Below are positions 61,891 to 64,000 of a stretch of 64,000 bases of DNA, in pieces (within the stretch, counting starts at the first letter, position 1; every line of letters starts with the position of its first letter). Source of the DNA: Rivularia sp963920925 (GTDB taxonomy: Bacteria > Cyanobacteriota > Cyanobacteriia > Cyanobacteriales > Nostocaceae); assembly GCF_963920925.1 (NCBI RefSeq), contig NZ_CAWUDI010000007.1, positions 62,001 to 126,000 on the forward strand, written 5' to 3'. The position numbers and the translations under genes are program-made. The notes beneath the pieces are model-generated. The model did not search any database. It was given only the letters and a program-made list of their open reading frames with translations, and was not told the origin of the DNA.

Positions 61891-62550
61891 ATGTTTATTT
61901 TGAAACGGCAAGACGTTGAAATATCTAGTATTGTACATCCTAAGCGCGACCAACAGGTTCCCGTTCTTCATTATCAAGGACAAACGTTTCGGTTGATTAG
62001 CTTATTTAAAGCTAGCCAAGAGGAAGAAGCTAGAGCTTTGTGGCGAGAGTTGACGGATAACCGAGGCAAAGCCTGCGTATTGTTAGAGGAAGAAGAACGT
62101 TTCAGTGTTTGGGGAAAAATTCGTTTAGACCAGTTTGAGAGTGAAGCGAGCAATCAAGGTAATAATAAAATTTTGACTGTTGCCTGTATTTTGCTGTTGC
62201 AAGCGGTGTATATGGATATTGAAGAACTTCTTGGCGCAAAACAAGCGAGTTCATTTAAAAAAGAAATTTCAACCATCTTGAATCAATGGCAATTCCCTGC
62301 TGCTTCTTCACCTAATGCTATTGACTACTTATTGAGTATAAATCCGATAGAACCGATTGAAATTCCTTTCTGGCAAGAAGATTATGTAACTGTATTTCTG
62401 GAAGATTTACACAGATTAGGTAAAGCATTTTTTGGTAGTTCCGATTTTGCCCATCAGGTAATGGATACTTTACACGATATGTCCGTGCCGGAAAGAACCG
62501 TATTTATTAATTGGCTAAAAGAATCTTCTCTGAGTAAACTGTGGCATTAG
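61891..62550 (+). CDS. conserved cyanobacterial hypothetical protein (Npun_F0813-like)
   Basis: 219 residues, soluble. The opening FILKRQDVEISSIVHPKRDQ and the phrase ALWRELTDNRGKACVLLEEE are, from memory, those of a conserved cyanobacterial family named after Npun_F0813. No catalytic motif is visible. The middle (NKILTVACILLLQAVYMDIE) is helical; the C-terminal part ends in WLKESSLSKLWH. AGAGGAG at 61868-61874 is a ribosome site. Function unknown. Confidence 0.75.
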   Translation: MFILKRQDVEISSIVHPKRDQQVPVLHYQGQTFRLISLFKASQEEEARALWRELTDNRGKACVLLEEEERFSVWGKIRLDQFESEASNQGNNKILTVACILLLQAVYMDIEELLGAKQASSFKKEISTILNQWQFPAASSPNAIDYLLSINPIEPIEIPFWQEDYVTVFLEDLHRLGKAFFGSSDFAHQVMDTLHDMSVPERTVFINWLKESSLSKLWH

Positions 62551-62687
62551 CACATAAGGATTTTTATGCAGTTAAGATTGTGTAGGTTTGTGATGTTGAA
62601 TACATCCCTACTAAAGTCGGGTTTATTTTACGTACACAATCTATAAGCAAATTATGAAGCTAAATGCATAAACACGGTAAATTATAA

Positions 62688-63563
62688 ATGAGTAGCATTT
62701 ACAAGAAGTCCGACGGTTCAAAATCGTGGTTTAACACTCAGAACATTATCCTGGCTAATATTGCTTGGGGTGTTTTAGCACTGCTGTACTTTTTACTTTT
62801 TAGCGCTGAAGTTCCAGGTGCAGATGGTGAACTAAAACGTGCGAGCTGGTATATTACCGGAACAAATATTTTTGAAGCGTTAGCTTACTTGGGTGCGGGA
62901 ATTTTGTGTTTAAGAAACTGGCGCAGTCGCCAAATTGTCAGCGGCAGAAATGTATGGCTGCTATTTGGTATAGGTATGCTGTCTTATTGTTTAGGAGGGA
63001 TAATTTTTGGCTATCTAGAAATCATCTTAAAAATAGACCCATTTCCCTCAGTTGGCGATATATTTTTTGTGGTGACTTATTTGTTGGTAGGCATCGGCAT
63101 GGTTTTAGCGGTAGCTTCAAGGCGAATCAATTTAGAAGGTTGGCAGTGGATAATTGTATTGGCGATCGCCGCCTTTGGTAGCGCTTTGGCATGGTTAATT
63201 AGTCAGCCAGATCAATTGAGTGCCGCTGGAGCCGAAGGAGCATCCCAACTAAAAGACATCTTAAACTGGTTTTACGTAGTCAGCGACGTATTACTATTAA
63301 TTATTGCTACGAGTCTGCTACTTGCTTTTTGGGGTGGACGCGCTTCTTTGCCTTGGCGAATGATTGCAGTAGCAACGTTTTCGCTTTACATTGCAGATAT
63401 ATGGTTTAAATGGGCAGAGAATAGAGTACCTAATTATGAAAGTGGAGGCGTATTAGAAGTGGGTTGGGTATTGAGTGGAGTTTTATTCGGTATGGGCGCA
63501 GCCCTCGAACATGAAACTTCATCAAATCGTTCGCGACGAGAACGCGGACGCAAACGAACTTAA
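62688..63563 (+). CDS. multi-span membrane protein of unknown function
   Basis: 291 residues with about eight membrane spans: NIAWGVLALLYFLLFSAEVP, NIFEALAYLGAGILCL, VWLLFGIGMLSYCLGGIIFG, DIFFVVTYLLVGIGMVLAVA, WQWIIVLAIAAFGSALAWLI, VVSDVLLLIIATSLLLAF and two more. The tail is basic (SSNRSRRERGRKRT). I recognise no named family; it appears cyanobacteria-specific. It lies 30 bases before the HTH gene in the same direction, so the two may form an operon. Confidence 0.75.
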   Translation: MSSIYKKSDGSKSWFNTQNIILANIAWGVLALLYFLLFSAEVPGADGELKRASWYITGTNIFEALAYLGAGILCLRNWRSRQIVSGRNVWLLFGIGMLSYCLGGIIFGYLEIILKIDPFPSVGDIFFVVTYLLVGIGMVLAVASRRINLEGWQWIIVLAIAAFGSALAWLISQPDQLSAAGAEGASQLKDILNWFYVVSDVLLLIIATSLLLAFWGGRASLPWRMIAVATFSLYIADIWFKWAENRVPNYESGGVLEVGWVLSGVLFGMGAALEHETSSNRSRRERGRKRT

Positions 63564-63592
63564 AAAAACAACGTTGGGGGTCTACATCCATT

Positions 63593-64000
63593 GTGAGAAA
63601 ACTAACAGAATCCGACAAGAAAGAAATTCTCAAGTTGTATCGAGAAAGTGCCGAAACTACTTCGACTTTGGCAGAGCGCTATGGTGTAAGCAATTCGACT
63701 ATCAGCCGCTTACTCAAAAGTACTTTGCCCGAAGATGAGTACGAATACTTGGTTTCTTTAAAGCGTGCGGCTAGAACTCCTGAAGGCAGGGCACAAGTTA
63801 GCTACGAGAATATTCCTTCTTTTGATGATGAAGCACAAGTTGAAGAGAAGGAAACAATATCGCGTACTTCTAAGCCTAAAATCAAGGAAGAAAGCGTCCA
63901 AGAAGACGATGAACAAGACGAACAAGACGAACAAGATGAAAGAGTTGTCAAAAAACAACCCATATTAAGGAAGGTAACAAAAACAACCGAAGCTCCTAGA
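63593..64000 (+). CDS. HTH protein (transposase-type helix-turn-helix), partial
   Basis: The frame opens at GTG 63593 and is still open at the right edge (136 codons). Residues 1-40 form a helix-turn-helix of the IS/InsE type (KLTESDKKEILKLYRESAET, then LAERYGVSNSTISRLL). The following 95 residues are acidic and low-complexity, with repeated DEQ units near 100-110. Full-length cyanobacterial homologues keep this HTH but are not transposases. It may regulate or bind DNA; the C-terminus cannot be seen. Confidence 0.75.
   Translation, partial: MRKLTESDKKEILKLYRESAETTSTLAERYGVSNSTISRLLKSTLPEDEYEYLVSLKRAARTPEGRAQVSYENIPSFDDEAQVEEKETISRTSKPKIKEESVQEDDEQDEQDEQDERVVKKQPILRKVTKTTEAPR

Overview
The window looks like chromosomal DNA from a filamentous, probably nitrogen-fixing or heterocyst-type cyanobacterium (Nostocales-like). 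The evidence is many GCGATCGC (HIP1-type) octamers, heptameric short tandem repeats of the TTAGGAG type between genes, a fraC-fraD-fraE filament-integrity set, a protein with the Mo-dependent nitrogenase C-terminal domain, a PilT ATPase with a proline-rich N-terminus, a KaiB-domain protein, pentapeptide-repeat proteins and an SLH/OprB porin. Base composition is AT-rich and uniform. I see no prophage, no intact insertion sequence and no CRISPR array; the mobile-looking DNA is short non-coding palindromic (MITE-like) repeats.

Left part (1-13.6 kb): a truncated DUF4912 gene faces away from a compact co-directional seven-gene operon (1826-11298). The operon encodes a sigma-70-like factor, an unknown 218-residue protein, an ImmA/IrrE-type (M78) metallopeptidase, a protein with NurA-nuclease-like motifs, a HerA-type ATPase, an Mre11/SbcD nuclease and a Rad50/SbcC ATPase. 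This is the archaeal HerA-NurA-Mre11-Rad50 end-resection set placed behind a regulatory triad that resembles the protease-controlled damage response of Deinococcus (PprI/IrrE-DdrO). A RecQ helicase gene converges on it. It is the strongest candidate here for an undescribed system, either DNA repair or defence.

Middle-left (14-31 kb): mostly housekeeping. It holds pilT, a KaiB-domain fusion, a DUF952 gene, rpmG-rpsR-rnb (RNase II/R family), typA with a long leader, an SGNH hydrolase, an orphan sugar-ABC permease, purN with a clear terminator, efp-accB, an ArsR-type regulator, a GerMN-domain lipid-anchored or membrane-anchored protein, a decayed DUF2993/LmeA-like pseudogene, proS and a PlsC-like acyltransferase.

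Middle-right (32-41 kb): a Uma2-family gene, a C-terminally truncated SDR gene divergent from a LysR regulator, and an RND efflux module (permease, adaptor, [2Fe-2S] protein) divergent from two TetR regulators. A 14-bp palindrome family (consensus ATCAAACGTTTGAT) recurs upstream of the adaptor, at the start of the second TetR gene and in the tail of the truncated SDR.

Right part (42-64 kb): a GT2 glycosyltransferase, a pentapeptide protein, a small secreted protein, fraC-D-E, a tandem CobO-type ATPase, a 36-residue single-span membrane protein, a penicillin-acylase-family enzyme, an SLH/OprB porin broken by a frameshift in an A6 run, a metallophosphoesterase lipoprotein, a Ser/Thr kinase fused to a periplasmic-binding sensor, a Mo-nitrogenase-C protein, a tandem palindromic repeat that truncates a pentapeptide gene, a DUF2887/Rpn-type protein, tRNA-Arg(UCU), two conserved cyanobacterial hypotheticals and an HTH protein cut by the right edge.
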